Shown one piece after another: positions 8,764-24,331 of a stretch of 64,000 nt of DNA (position 1 is the stretch's first letter; each line of letters opens with the position of its first letter). The stretch spans positions 62,001 through 126,000 of the forward strand of contig NZ_LZHZ01000019.1 of NCBI RefSeq assembly GCF_001667505.1. The letters are read 5' to 3'. This stretch comes from Mycobacterium sp. ACS1612. GTDB taxonomy: Bacteria; Actinomycetota; Actinomycetes; Mycobacteriales; Mycobacteriaceae. The translations under genes and the position numbers were made by a program. A model generated the notes under the pieces. The model made no database searches. It saw only the letters and a program-made list of their open reading frames with translations, and was not told where the DNA came from.

Positions 8764-9582
8764 TCAGCCGCGCGAATCACGCCACGCCAGAGCGGCTTTC
8801 AACTCCGCCAGGTCGTATCCGTCCGGCGAACCGAATACGGACACGGTGAACATCGTCGCGCCGGCATCGGCGTAGCCGCCCGCTGCTTCGGTGCTGACCC
8901 ACGACACGGCGCGTTCGATCTCGGCGTCGTCGCGTCCAATCTTCGCCGTCTGTTCGGTGAGGACGGCGTTCTTGCGCACGAACAGGTCCAATTCGCCGCC
9001 GGTGTGCCAGATGTCGGCGAACCGTGCGGCGGCGGGGATCGTCTTCTTCTCGCCGCCGCCGCCGATCAGCACCGGGATCTTGCGCAGCGGCGGTGGCATC
9101 AGGTTCGGCAACCGGTTCTCGATGCGCTCGAGCGCATCGATGAACAACTCGTGTCGCGACGACACCGTGCCGTAGTCGTAGCCGTATTCGGTGTAGTCCG
9201 GTTCATACCACCCGGCACCGAGACCGAGAATCACGCGACCGCCGCTGATGTGGTCGACGGTGCGGGCCATGTCGGCGACCAGGTCGGGATTGCGGTAGCC
9301 GGCGCCGCCGACGAGCAGGCCCAGTTCGGCGCGACTGGTGATCTCCGCCCAGGACGCCAGCGCGGTCCAAGCCTCGAAGTTGTTCTGCACAGGCGGGTTC
9401 GGGTCGGTGATCGGCCGCCCGTCCTTGTCTCGACCGGTGACCGCGGGCACCAGGAAATGGTCGTAGCCGAAGATGACGTCGGTGCCCAGGTCTTCCGCGC
9501 GCAGGATCGTGTCGCGCCACGCCGCGTAGGTGGGTGTGGCGGCGGGCGGGATCTGGGCGGCGATGCGGATCGGTCGTGTCAT
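8764..9582 (-). CDS. LLM-class F420-dependent oxidoreductase
   Basis: This is a 272-residue luciferase-like monooxygenase-fold protein of the actinobacterial F420-using group. Typical signals are the N-terminal IAAQIPPAATPTY strand, GTDVIFGYDHF, the VDHISGGRVILGLGAGW segment near 125-140 and IPVLIGGGGEKKT near 185. These are flavin or F420 phosphate-binding positions of the barrel. The ATG at 9582 begins the conserved fold (MTRPIRIAA); the longer frame upstream has no family sequence. The substrate is unknown. It ends exactly where the methyltransferase gene ends, tail to tail. Confidence 0.85.
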   Translation of the reverse strand: MTRPIRIAAQIPPAATPTYAAWRDTILRAEDLGTDVIFGYDHFLVPAVTGRDKDGRPITDPNPPVQNNFEAWTALASWAEITSRAELGLLVGGAGYRNPDLVADMARTVDHISGGRVILGLGAGWYEPDYTEYGYDYGTVSSRHELFIDALERIENRLPNLMPPPLRKIPVLIGGGGEKKTIPAAARFADIWHTGGELDLFVRKNAVLTEQTAKIGRDDAEIERAVSWVSTEAAGGYADAGATMFTVSVFGSPDGYDLAELKAALAWRDSRG

Positions 9583-9647
9583 ACGACCTGCGACGACGCG
9601 GTCGCGAGGTTTATTCCGTGACTCGGCGTGTCTGTGACGCGCCTGTG

Positions 9648-10430
9648 TCAACGCTTTTTGTCGCGCACCTTGTATGTCGACGGCCACGACTCGCGGGTCT
9701 CGTCGCCGACCAACGGCACACCCTTGCTGCCGATCCTGATGTCGTAGGCCTCCTTGCCCGGGCCGATCTCACGGTTGGCGTGTTCGGTGGCGAGGTACAT
9801 CAGTTGATCGATCTCGGCTTCGGCGAAGGCGACGAACGTCGTCTTGCGCACGATGTCTTCCGGTGGCGGCGCCATTCTCTCCGGCAGCACCTTCGACGCC
9901 AGCGCGGCCAAGCCGAGGAACGAGAAGGGAAGGACCCAGTAGCAGATGAAAGACAGCGGCGTCTTGGTGTCGAGGATCGTCGCGTCGCCCTGCACGATCG
10001 GCGGGACCGCCGATGACACCGTCATGCCGGCGAAGGCCGCGATCCAGATCCATGTCAGCAGCGACGTGATGCGGCGAAACAGGTCGCTCTCGACCACTTC
10101 CTTCGGCTGGTCCACTTCGGCAATCTCACGCACGAACGGCCGTCCCATCAGTGCGCTGATCAACGCGACTAGGAAGATCCCGACGTTGCTCAACGGCTGG
10201 ATCCACCGCTCCATGAACGACTGACTCACCGCGAAAGTCAGCGCGGTGAGTATCAAAAACGTTGCGACTGCGCCGATTTCGAGTGTTCGACCCGGCGTTC
10301 CCTTGATCCGCCCGACCACGAACGACAGCACAGCGACCGCAAGCGCGACCAACACCGCCGTCGTGAAGGGGACGTTGCCGACAAGCACCCAGTAGACGAT
10401 CCAGGGGGCGAAGCCCAACAAGATACCCAC
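9648..10430 (-). CDS. Multi-pass membrane protein, family not recognised
   Basis: This 260-residue protein has about six hydrophobic segments (approximately residues 4-20, 22-40, 50-66, 80-95, 125-142 and 160-182), then a hydrophilic C-terminal domain of about 75 residues ending KVRDKKR. No enzyme or transporter motif was recognised. The GTG at 10430 is preceded by a TAGACT hexamer 8 nt upstream on the same strand, so a leaderless message is likely. It is divergent from ridA, and this gene is not in the M. tuberculosis order between sigA and Rv2704, so it is accessory. Confidence 0.7.
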   Translation of the reverse strand: MGILLGFAPWIVYWVLVGNVPFTTAVLVALAVAVLSFVVGRIKGTPGRTLEIGAVATFLILTALTFAVSQSFMERWIQPLSNVGIFLVALISALMGRPFVREIAEVDQPKEVVESDLFRRITSLLTWIWIAAFAGMTVSSAVPPIVQGDATILDTKTPLSFICYWVLPFSFLGLAALASKVLPERMAPPPEDIVRKTTFVAFAEAEIDQLMYLATEHANREIGPGKEAYDIRIGSKGVPLVGDETRESWPSTYKVRDKKR

Positions 10431-10476
10431 GAAAAGTCAGTCTAGGTTGTCAGTCAACGACCGAAGTGTAAACCTC

Positions 10477-10504
10477 TTGCACTGGGGGCCTGCGCCGCTA
10501 GTTT
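10477..10504 (+). promoter_or_regulatory. Predicted SigA-type promoter of ridA
   Basis: TTGCAC, 16 nt, then TAGTTT. The -10 ends 6 nt before the ATG at 10511, predicting a leaderless message. It lies back to back with the predicted -10 of the divergent membrane-protein gene. Confidence 0.5.
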
Positions 10505-10510
10505 GAACGG

Positions 10511-10879
10511 ATGACGCAGCGCCGCACGGTCGCTTCCGGCACGGAGTACGAGTCTTTCGTCGGCTACTCGCGCGCGGTCCGCACGGGCCCGTACATCGCG
10601 GTGGCAGGCACCACCGGGGCGGGTCCGGACGCCGCCGCTCAGGCGCGAGATGCGTTGTGCCGCATCGGCATTGCGTTAGAGGAAGCCGGTGCTTCGCTGA
10701 CCGACGTGGTCCGCACCCGGATGTACGTCACCGACATCGCGCTGTGGCGGGAGGTCGGCGCGGTGCATGCCGAGTTCTTCGGTGACATCCGCCCGGTCAC
10801 CACCATGGTGGAGGTGTCGGCGCTCATCGCACCGGAGCTGATGGTCGAGATCGAGGCCGACGCGTACCTGGACCGCTAA
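10511..10879 (+). CDS. RidA/YjgF-family protein
   Basis: This 122-residue protein belongs to the Rid superfamily, trimeric proteins that hydrolyse reactive enamine/imine intermediates released by PLP enzymes. Visible features are the [19 protein letters not shown] segment near 30-48, [11 protein letters not shown] near 68-78 (with the Arg used for carboxylate binding in active RidA) and [13 protein letters not shown] near 96-108. The typical Glu near the end is present ([10 protein letters not shown]). It is the equivalent of Rv2704. Whether it is an active deaminase is not settled by sequence alone. The stop codon overlaps that of the convergent DUF952 gene. Confidence 0.88.
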   Translation: MTQRRTVASGTEYESFVGYSRAVRTGPYIAVAGTTGAGPDAAAQARDALCRIGIALEEAGASLTDVVRTRMYVTDIALWREVGAVHAEFFGDIRPVTTMVEVSALIAPELMVEIEADAYLDR

Positions 10880-10889
10880 CCCGTTAGCG
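10874..10889. repeat. Perfect 16-bp palindrome spanning two convergent stop codons
   Basis: CGCTAACCCGTTAGCG has 7-bp arms around CC. It contains the TAA of ridA (10877-10879) and the TAG of the DUF952 gene (10878-10876 on the minus strand). As RNA it could fold on both strands with a 5-bp stem and 6-nt loop, so a weak bidirectional terminator is possible. No U tract follows. Confidence 0.4.
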
Positions 10890-11235
10890 CCCCAAACGTG
10901 CCGGTCTCGTCCGGCAGGTAGGGCGTGACGTTTATCACAGCGTGAACGGGTAATTCTCCGTACAGATGAGGGAACACCATGCCACCAGGATCGGTCGGGA
11001 CACCAGGCTCCCAGCGAACCGGAGAGGACAGCCGTGCCGCGTCGATGCGCAACAGCACCAGATCGGTGCGACCGGCGTAGAGCCGGTTGGCCGGCAGATG
11101 CACCTGCTCAGGCGCCGACAGATGGACGAATCCGACCGTTTCCAGCGACTCCGGACGCAGCGCGCCTGACCGCTGTCCGGCCTCCCATTCGTCGTTGCTG
11201 CACAGGTGGACCAGGACGCCGGGAGCGTTTTGCAT
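10876..11235 (-). CDS. DUF952 domain protein
   Basis: This 119-residue protein matches the DUF952 pattern: an N-terminal [12 protein letters not shown] strand-helix, the hallmark [17 protein letters not shown] near residues 34-50, then LVLLRID and an [10 protein letters not shown] segment near 90. The two conserved His positions suggest an enzyme or ligand-binding site; related proteins are sometimes annotated glutathione S-transferase-like. ATG 11235 is chosen over the longer frame because it begins the conserved domain. The function is unknown. Convergent and overlapping with ridA. Confidence 0.75.
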   Translation of the reverse strand: MQNAPGVLVHLCSNDEWEAGQRSGALRPESLETVGFVHLSAPEQVHLPANRLYAGRTDLVLLRIDAARLSSPVRWEPGVPTDPGGMVFPHLYGELPVHAVINVTPYLPDETGTFGALTG

Positions 11236-11366
11236 ACCGCCAGCCTGCACCCGCTGCAAATCGACGCAACCGTGAGACACGACACACCCGTAAACGATCC
11301 GGGAACAAGGCCGGAACCGAAAACGTCTGAGACAGTGGATATACGCGAAGCATTACGGAGGTCGCC

Positions 11367-11558
11367 ATGAACGCAACGCTCACCAGTCCCGAACTCACCA
11401 GGGCTGACCGCTGCGATCGCTGCGGGGCCGCCGCACGTGTACGCGCAAAGCTTCCCTCAGGTGCCGAGTTGCTGTTCTGCCAGCACCACGCCAACGAGCA
11501 TGAGGCAAAGCTGGTCGAGCTGGCGGCGGTCCTCGAAGTCAGCCCGCTGGAGCCGTAG
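11367..11558 (+). CDS. Small zinc-finger-like protein (DUF7455 type)
   Basis: This 63-residue protein has CDRCG at residues 16-20 and CQHH at 38-41, a likely single zinc site. Proteins of this type occur near sigA in many actinobacteria; their role is unknown. The ATG at 11367 follows TACGGAGG, a strong ribosome-binding site. Charged residues dominate the C-terminal helix. It sits 27 nt upstream of the YihY gene on the same strand and may be cotranscribed with it. Confidence 0.8.
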   Translation: MNATLTSPELTRADRCDRCGAAARVRAKLPSGAELLFCQHHANEHEAKLVELAAVLEVSPLEP

Positions 11559-11585
11559 CACCGAATAGGCAATGCTGGACTGGTC

Positions 11586-12581
11586 ATGAGCGACCAGTCA
11601 CAGCCGCTACCGGTTCCGCCGTCACGTCACCACATTGGTCACATCGTTCGGCGCACGCTGTCGAAGAGCTGGGACGACTCGATCTTTTCGGAGTCCGCGC
11701 AGGCGGCGTTCTGGTGTGCGCTGTCCCTGCCTCCCCTGCTGCTGGGAATGCTCGGGAGCCTGGCATACATTGCGCCGCTGTTCGGGCCTGACACGCTGCC
11801 GACCATCCAGGAGCAGCTCATCAGCACCGCGGGCAGGTTCTTCTCGCCCAACGTCGTCAGCGAGATCATCGCGCCGACCGTGCACGACATCGTCAAGGGT
11901 GCGCGCGGTGAGGTGGTGTCGCTGGGATTCGTCATCTCGTTGTGGGCGGGCTCGTCGGCGATCTCCGCGTTCGTCGACTCGATCACCGAGGCGCATGATC
12001 AGACAGCACTGCGGCATCCGGTGCGCCAGCGGTTCTACGCGCTCGGCCTGTACGTGGTGATGCTCGTCGGCGCGATCGTGTCTGCCCCGTTCCTCGCTCT
12101 TGGACCGCGCAAGGTTGCCGAGTACCTCCCTGACAGCTGGGACAACGCGCTGGCCTACGGCTACTACCCCGTGATGTTTTTGGGCCTGGTGTTGGCGATG
12201 AACGTCCTCTACCGGGTGTCGCTGCCCAAGCCGCTGCCCTCGCATCGGCTACTCATCGGGTCGGTGCTCGCTGCCGTGGTGTTTCTGATCGCCACCTTCG
12301 GGCTGCGGGTCTACCTGACCTGGATCACCAGCACCGGCTACACCTACGGCGCGCTCGCGACGCCGATCGCGTTCCTGTTGTTCGCCTTCTTCCTCGGGTT
12401 CGCGATCATGCTCGGCGCCGAACTCAACGCGGCGATCGAGGAGGAGTGGCCCGCGCCGGTCACCCACGCCAAGCGGTTCCGGTGGTGGCTGGAGGAGAAG
12501 GCCGAGTCGCTCAACGGCAACGGCGCCATGCCCGCACGGCCCGCGGCCACGACCGCTTCATCGGCCGACGAAACTCCTTAG
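11586..12581 (+). CDS. YihY/BrkB-family inner-membrane protein (Rv2707 type)
   Basis: This 331-residue protein has six transmembrane helices and the conserved family segments FWCALSLPPLLLGMLGSL (about 40-57), SLWAGSSAISAFVDSITEAHD (about 118-138), and YTYGALATPIAFLLFAFFLGFAIMLGAELNAA near 255-285. The family was once called tRNA-processing ribonuclease BN, now known to be wrong; actual function is unknown. The C-terminal tail (about 295-331) is Ala/Thr-rich and cytoplasmic. The stop codon overlaps the last codons of the convergent mmpL gene, marking the boundary between backbone and the polyketide locus. Confidence 0.88.
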   Translation: MSDQSQPLPVPPSRHHIGHIVRRTLSKSWDDSIFSESAQAAFWCALSLPPLLLGMLGSLAYIAPLFGPDTLPTIQEQLISTAGRFFSPNVVSEIIAPTVHDIVKGARGEVVSLGFVISLWAGSSAISAFVDSITEAHDQTALRHPVRQRFYALGLYVVMLVGAIVSAPFLALGPRKVAEYLPDSWDNALAYGYYPVMFLGLVLAMNVLYRVSLPKPLPSHRLLIGSVLAAVVFLIATFGLRVYLTWITSTGYTYGALATPIAFLLFAFFLGFAIMLGAELNAAIEEEWPAPVTHAKRFRWWLEEKAESLNGNGAMPARPAATTASSADETP

Positions 12582-15391
12582 CTCCCGCGCCCGGTTCGGG
12601 GCCATTGGATCGGCGGCTGGAGCTGCGGCCACCAGAACCAACGGCCCAGCAGCCGCGCCAGGGCCGGAAAGATCAGAGCGCGAACCACCAGGGTGTCGAT
12701 GATCAAGCCGATGCCCACGGCGGTACCGATCTGGGCGATGCTGCTGACACCGCTGGCCAGCAAGCCGAGCATGGTGAGGGCGAACACCACTCCTGCGGTG
12801 GTGACCACGCCGCCCGTGCCGGCGAAGGCGCGCACCATGCCGGTCTTCAAACCCGCGGGAGCTTCTTCCTTGAGCCGGGCGGTCATCAGCAGGTTGTAGT
12901 CGGTGCCGACCGCGACGAGCGCGACGAATGACAACGGTGGCACCGCCCAGTGAATGTGCTGTCCGAGCAGACCCGTCCAGAGCGCGACGGTCGCGCCGAG
13001 CGCGGACAGGTAGGACACCCCGACGGTGGCGACGACGGTGATGGCCGCGACCGGGCTGCGGATGAGCAGCAACGCGACCACGAAGATCAGAGCCAGCGCA
13101 ACCGTCACGAGCAGCGCCATATCGCTGGCGAGGGTCTCTTGCAGATCCGACGTGTAGGCGCCGACCCCGGTGATGCGCACGACGTTGCGGCTGAGGGTTC
13201 CTTCCTTGGTGGCTTCGTGAACGCTGGTGCGGATGCGCGCGGCCTGGTCTGCGGCCGATTGGCTCCATGCGTCGCCTTCGGTGAAGACGAGCAGCCTCGT
13301 CGCGTGGCCGTCAGGTGAGAAGAGCAGCCTGGCTGCGCGTTGGAAGCCGGGGGCGCGCAGCGCACCTTCGGGAAGGTAGAAGCCGCGGTCGGGGCTGCCT
13401 GCGAAGTCCGCGGCGAGTGCGGTCAGGTAGTCGGCCAGTTGACTGAATTGGGGTAGCGCGGATCCGGTGTTGAGGCCCAGTGCGGTGATCACCTGGCGCG
13501 CCTGGCTCATTTTCGCGCGTGTCGTCGCTATCGCAGTGGTGGCCGCGGCCAGCGCATGGGCCGCCTGGTCGGATCCGTCGACGAGTTGCGTGGTGCCCTG
13601 TTCGAGTTGTTGGGTGCTCGTCACCGCCGCGTCCACCGGAACGATCACACGGTCGACCAGTGCGCAGATGGTGTTGGTGGCGCAATCCGGTGTGGCACCG
13701 ACGAAGTCGCGCAGCGGCGTGAGCTCCGCTGAGATGGAGTCGGTGATGCCGTGCAATCCGGTTGCGCCGTTCTTGGTGTTCTGCGCACCGGCGTTGATCC
13801 GTTGCAGACCGTCGACGGTGCCCGCCAGTTCGGCGTTCAGCTGCTGCAGCGCGTCGGAGAGTTGGGACAGCATGGTCTCGGTCCGGTCGATGCTGTCCAG
13901 TGCGGTTTGCAGCGAAGACATTCCGTCCTTGATCTGACGACCGATCACTCCCGCCTGGTCGGTGAGCGCAGCGCCGGGAGGGGGCGCTCCGGTCGGTCTA
14001 CTCGCGGACTGGACCGCGCGCACTCCGGGTATCGCCACGAGGTGGCGGGTGACGCCTTCGATAGCGATCAGCCCCGCAGGGTTGCGCATGTCGTGATCGG
14101 TCTCGATCAACACATACTGAGGGAGCAGACCGTTGGCCGGGAAATGACGGTCCGCGGCCTGGTATCCGAGGTTGGAATCCGACGATGGTGGTTGGCCTGC
14201 GCGCTCGTCGTAACTCAACCTCAGGCCGACCGCGGGCACCGCGCATATCAACAGCAGCGCGGTGGCCGAAACGAAAATCGGTGCAGGCCAACGCACTATC
14301 GCGGTGCCAAGCCGCCGCCAGCGTCGCATGCTGTGCGATCGCGTCGGCTCGCACAGTCCTCGCCACGCCGCGATTCTCAGCAGGGCCGGCGTGAGGGTCA
14401 ATGAGGCAAGGGTGGTGACCGCGACGGCGATCGCGCAGGGAATGCCTGCGCTGCGCAGTAATCCGATCTTGGTGAACACCAGACAACACAGTGCGATCGC
14501 GACTGTCGACGCCGACGCGATCAACACCGGTGCGGTGCTTGCGTACGAATTCTGCAGTGCGACTTCGCCGGCGACACCGCGGCGGCGCTGTTCGTGATAG
14601 CGACCGATGAGGAAGATGGTGTAGTCGGTACCCGCCCCGAGGACCATCGCCGCCATCAGCGATACCGAAAACGTCGAAACCTCGACAACACCGGCCTGGG
14701 CCAGCGCTGCCACCAGGGCACGCGCGGCGGCCAGAGACAGCCCGATGGTGGTGAGCACCACGGCGCACACCGTCACCGAACGGTAGACGGCGAGCAGCAG
14801 TATGGCGATCACGATCACCGTGACGATCGTGATGGTGATAAGTCGGTTTGCGATGGAGGCGAATTCATCTACGACGGTGGCGCCGGGTCCGCTGAGGTGG
14901 ACCTGAAGACCGGCCGGCCGCGGCACCTGATCAATCGTATGCCGCACGGCGGCAACGGCTGCGGTAGCTTGCGCGTCTCCGATGTCGCCGGAGAGTCGCA
15001 CCAGCATGGTCACCGCGCGGTGATCCCCTCCCTCAGCGATGGCAGCCGAGTAGAGGTCCGACCACAGATCCATCACCGATTCGACGTGAGCACGGTCGGC
15101 ACGCAGCGAGTCGACCAGATGGTTGTAGTACTGATGGTCGGCGTCGCCGGTGGGCGACGAACTTTCCAGCACGACATAGGCGACGTTGTTGGTGGTGGAG
15201 TCGTCGAAGTCCCGGCCCATCTGGACCGCTGCACTGACCGCTGGGCTGTCCGATGCGAAGAAGGGTTTCGCGTGTTCGCGGACGACCTGCTCGATCTGGG
15301 GTACGGCGAGGTTCGCCGCGCACGTGGCCACCAGCCAGATCAGCACCACCCAGGGTGCATGGCGTGTGACGATTCGGCCGAGCGACTCCAT
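12578..15391 (-). CDS. MmpL-type RND lipid transporter of the PKS operon
   Basis: This 937-residue inner-membrane transporter has the MmpL plan. TM1 is near residue 15-30, followed by a periplasmic porter domain (about 35-190), a helix bundle with the proton-relay motif GTDYTIFLIGRYHEQRR near 270, a central loop, a second porter domain (about 400-720), and a second bundle with GTDYNLLMTARLKEE near 855. The paired Asp-Tyr motifs support energisation by proton motive force. The second porter domain is rich in Gln/Thr helical repeats. ATG 15391 and GTG 15394 are adjacent possible starts, both overlapping the GNAT stop. As the last gene of the PKS operon it probably exports the lipid product. Confidence 0.88.
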   Translation of the reverse strand: MESLGRIVTRHAPWVVLIWLVATCAANLAVPQIEQVVREHAKPFFASDSPAVSAAVQMGRDFDDSTTNNVAYVVLESSSPTGDADHQYYNHLVDSLRADRAHVESVMDLWSDLYSAAIAEGGDHRAVTMLVRLSGDIGDAQATAAVAAVRHTIDQVPRPAGLQVHLSGPGATVVDEFASIANRLITITIVTVIVIAILLLAVYRSVTVCAVVLTTIGLSLAAARALVAALAQAGVVEVSTFSVSLMAAMVLGAGTDYTIFLIGRYHEQRRRGVAGEVALQNSYASTAPVLIASASTVAIALCCLVFTKIGLLRSAGIPCAIAVAVTTLASLTLTPALLRIAAWRGLCEPTRSHSMRRWRRLGTAIVRWPAPIFVSATALLLICAVPAVGLRLSYDERAGQPPSSDSNLGYQAADRHFPANGLLPQYVLIETDHDMRNPAGLIAIEGVTRHLVAIPGVRAVQSASRPTGAPPPGAALTDQAGVIGRQIKDGMSSLQTALDSIDRTETMLSQLSDALQQLNAELAGTVDGLQRINAGAQNTKNGATGLHGITDSISAELTPLRDFVGATPDCATNTICALVDRVIVPVDAAVTSTQQLEQGTTQLVDGSDQAAHALAAATTAIATTRAKMSQARQVITALGLNTGSALPQFSQLADYLTALAADFAGSPDRGFYLPEGALRAPGFQRAARLLFSPDGHATRLLVFTEGDAWSQSAADQAARIRTSVHEATKEGTLSRNVVRITGVGAYTSDLQETLASDMALLVTVALALIFVVALLLIRSPVAAITVVATVGVSYLSALGATVALWTGLLGQHIHWAVPPLSFVALVAVGTDYNLLMTARLKEEAPAGLKTGMVRAFAGTGGVVTTAGVVFALTMLGLLASGVSSIAQIGTAVGIGLIIDTLVVRALIFPALARLLGRWFWWPQLQPPIQWPRTGRGS

Positions 15392-16032
15392 CACTCGGGC
15401 GGTCGGACCATCACATTGACCACCGGCCCGTCATGTCCTAACCGCGGTCGGTCGACCAGCTCGAAGCCGATAGCCCGGTAGTAGGCGACGTTACCGTCCT
15501 TGCACATCAGGTAGAGGGGCCGACCGTCTCTATCGCACCGGGCAAGAAGGACTTTCACAAGCGCGCGGCCGACGCCGCGTCGCTGGACATCGGGAGCGCA
15601 CCCGAAATACACGCCCACGTTGTGGGGCCGACCGGGGGCGAACTTGGCGAACATCGCGTCCAGCGCCATCCCGGCGGACACCCGGGTGCCCATCGCACCC
15701 AGCAGGGCGATACCGCCCAGCACCGCATGGATCGGTCGCGGTTTGGGTTCGCTGCCGTCCCAGAGCAGAGTGCCAACGACGCGGTCGCCAATGAGCGCGA
15801 CCAGGGCATTGCCCTGCGGCAGGAACCGGTGACGAATCATGGCGGCCTGCATCTTGGGCTCCCTGCGGACGCGCACGCCCGGATCAGGGAACAGAAACTC
15901 GCCGATGGGGTCGTCGGTGGCGAAAGCCGCGGCCAGCACTTCGGTCATCGCGTCGACATCGCGATAGCCGGCGTCGCGCACCACGATGGTGGCGTCCGTT
16001 GTCGGTTGCTCGTCGTCGCGGGGTTGCTTCAC
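15391..16032 (-). CDS. GNAT-family acetyltransferase of the PKS operon
   Basis: This 213-residue N-acetyltransferase-fold protein has an acyl-CoA pyrophosphate loop, QRRGVGRALVKVL, near residues 146-158. It is preceded by the NVGVYFGCAPD strand and followed by LYLMCKDGNVAYYRAIGFE, the usual C-terminal GNAT motif. The GTG start overlaps the alpha-oxoamine synthase stop as GTGA, and its stop overlaps the mmpL start, so translation is coupled both ways. Within this operon a reasonable inference is N-acylation of the amine made by the synthase. Such folds are promiscuous and the acyl donor is not visible. Confidence 0.85.
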   Translation of the reverse strand: MKQPRDDEQPTTDATIVVRDAGYRDVDAMTEVLAAAFATDDPIGEFLFPDPGVRVRREPKMQAAMIRHRFLPQGNALVALIGDRVVGTLLWDGSEPKPRPIHAVLGGIALLGAMGTRVSAGMALDAMFAKFAPGRPHNVGVYFGCAPDVQRRGVGRALVKVLLARCDRDGRPLYLMCKDGNVAYYRAIGFELVDRPRLGHDGPVVNVMVRPPE

Positions 16033-17356
16033 AGGCTGTCGACGATCGTGCGAAGGGTCCTCACGGCGTACTCGATCTGCTCGTCGGTGTGATCGGCGTT
16101 GGCGCAGAAGCGCAATCGTTCCTGCCCCGCCGGGACCGACGGGGCGTCGATGACCGGCACGTTGACTCCATCCTGAGCCATTCGCAGCGAGGCCAGCCCG
16201 GCGCGGGCGACGTCGCCGAAAATAACCGGAACAATGGGGGTTCCGTCGGATGTTCCGGTGTCGAAGCCGTTGGATCGGGCCAACGTGCGCAACTTTTCGC
16301 CGTTGCGTCGCAGACGTCCGACCCGCTGCGGTTCGGACTCGAGGATGTTGAGCGCTTCGAGCGCCGCTCCGATCGTGGCCGGGGATGCGCCGGTGGCGAA
16401 GAGGCTGACGCCCGGGGCCGCATACTTCAGCGCGCGCATCAGCTCGGCGTTGCCCGCAACGAACCCGCCAACGCTGCCAAGTGCTTTCGACAGCGTCCCC
16501 ATCCAGATGTCCACGGCGTCACCGGGGAGGCTGAAATGCTCGCGGATGCCGCCCCCGCCCTCGCCGAGGACACCGAGCGAGTGCGCCTCGTCGATCATGA
16601 TGGAACAGTTGTGCCTCCGGGCCACCTCGATGATGTCCGGCAACCGGGCGATGTCGCCGTCCATGCTGTAGCAGCCCTCGACGATCACCAGCGCCCTGGA
16701 GAAGCTGCCGCGGGACATCTTCAGGACCGCCTCCAGAGAATCTGGATCGTTGTGGCGGAACGTCAATCGTTTACAGCCGGCCCACCGGGTACCGGAGACC
16801 ACGCTGCTGTGGACGAGAGCGTCGCACACCGCGACGTCCTTGGCTCCCAGCAGATAGCCGATGACCGCCGCGTTGGTGAGATAGCCGCTGGGCGTGATCA
16901 CCGCCGCGTCGACGTCATAGCGTCGCGCCAGCCTCGTCTCGAGTTCGTCGTACAACGCGACCTCGCCCGACACGATGCGACTGGCCGACGCCGAGGTGCC
17001 GTACTCGTCGATCGCCTTCTTGGCGGCCGCGTGCACCCGCGAATCCGCGGCGAGGTTGAGGTAACTGAAGCTGCTGAAGTTGATCAGCCGACGGCCAGCC
17101 TGCTGCACGGTCGAACCATTGGAGCCGCAATGTGGTTCGAACAGCGGGTTGGTCAGATCCGCCGCACTGTACATCTCGGCGAGCCGGCCGTACACCTCGC
17201 GTACGCGCACCACGTCGGGGTGGTCGACGAAGGAGGTGTCCGGCCTCGCAATGGTCTGGGTGTTTTTCACCCGGGCGGCAACCACGGCCGCCGCAGCGGC
17301 ATGTGCGCCTGCCGAACGTGCCAGCAGGTCGCGGGCGACCTCGCGGGGGTCGGTGG

Positions 17357-17360
<4 letters not shown>
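16029..17360 (-). CDS. Alpha-oxoamine synthase (PLP enzyme) paired with the PKS
   Basis: This 443-residue fold-type I PLP enzyme belongs to the family of 8-amino-7-oxononanoate synthase (BioF), KBL, ALAS and serine palmitoyltransferase. These enzymes join an amino acid to an acyl thioester with loss of CO2. Visible features are NFSSFSYLNL, SASRIVSGE near residue 130, the substrate His in DALVHSSV, DEAHSLGVLG (PLP-ring Asp) and the PLP lysine K292 in TLSKALGS. A 90-residue N-terminal extension precedes the BioF-like core. No biotin genes lie nearby. The ATG overlaps the PKS stop as ATGA, so it is expected to release the PKS chain as an amino ketone. The amino-acid substrate is unknown. Confidence 0.9.
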
Positions 17361-23722
<6,362 letters not shown>

Positions 23723-24331
23723 GTGTCAACGCCTCACTGTGTCGAACTAGAGGCCTCGCCGACGAGTCCTCGCGTGATTCTTTCTGGCCGTAGGGCCCAA
23801 AAAGCCTGCAGCCGAATGCAACACGGCATGATTCATTGCGGTCTGTACTGCAGAAAGTCGTCTGTCACGGCGGATCATCGGATGGGATGTGCTGGCCTGT
23901 GGCGCGAAACCGCCTAACCAGCGCAGAGCAAATCCGATGACAACTCCTTTGCTAGACATCGGAATTGATGCCCAACGTATCAACCGCCAGAGCGACATTA
24001 CTCAAAAGTAAGTTGGTAGACAAGTTCCGGTCTTCAGTCGGCTACAGCGCGCTGAACAGGGAGTTCACAGCCGATATGCAGTATTCGTTCACCAAATTGG
24101 CGGCCGAAGCTCGTCCACGTGATTTCAGCAAAGTTGTCCATCGCGAAATTTATACGCGGAGATGAGTTTGCTGAATGAATGGCGTCTCTAGACGCGAGGT
24201 TGCTGGAACTTCGGCGAACGCCGTCGACCCGGCCATGCCAAGCAGGAGGCTGTCACGGGTTGCCTGCGGTGAGATGCGTAACCCGCAGGGGGACAAGCCA
24301 ATAGCGGCCGGGCGTCGTCCGGCTGACGAAG
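23723..24331. other. Non-coding upstream region of the PKS operon (609 bp)
   Basis: No convincing gene is seen. The stretch about 23930-24180 is clearly more AT-rich than its surroundings. It contains a SigA-like promoter facing the PKS (23995-24023), which would leave a leader of about 265 nt. Short frames here lack high-GC codon bias. Near the right end a GGGTTGCC...TAACCCG inverted pair (about 24256-24287) and smaller hairpins lie downstream of the DUF3039 gene. Confidence 0.6.
23995..24023 (-). promoter_or_regulatory. Predicted SigA-type promoter of the PKS operon
   Basis: On the minus strand TTGTCT (24023-24018), exactly 17 nt, then TAATGT (24000-23995). This is the best -35/-10 pair found in the 600-bp region. 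The predicted start is near 23988, giving a leader of about 265 nt before the PKS GTG at 23722. Confidence 0.4.

Noticed and set aside
23965..24165. 66-codon frame in the PKS upstream region
   Set aside because: No high-GC third-position bias, weak start context, no recognisable motif; more likely promoter DNA.
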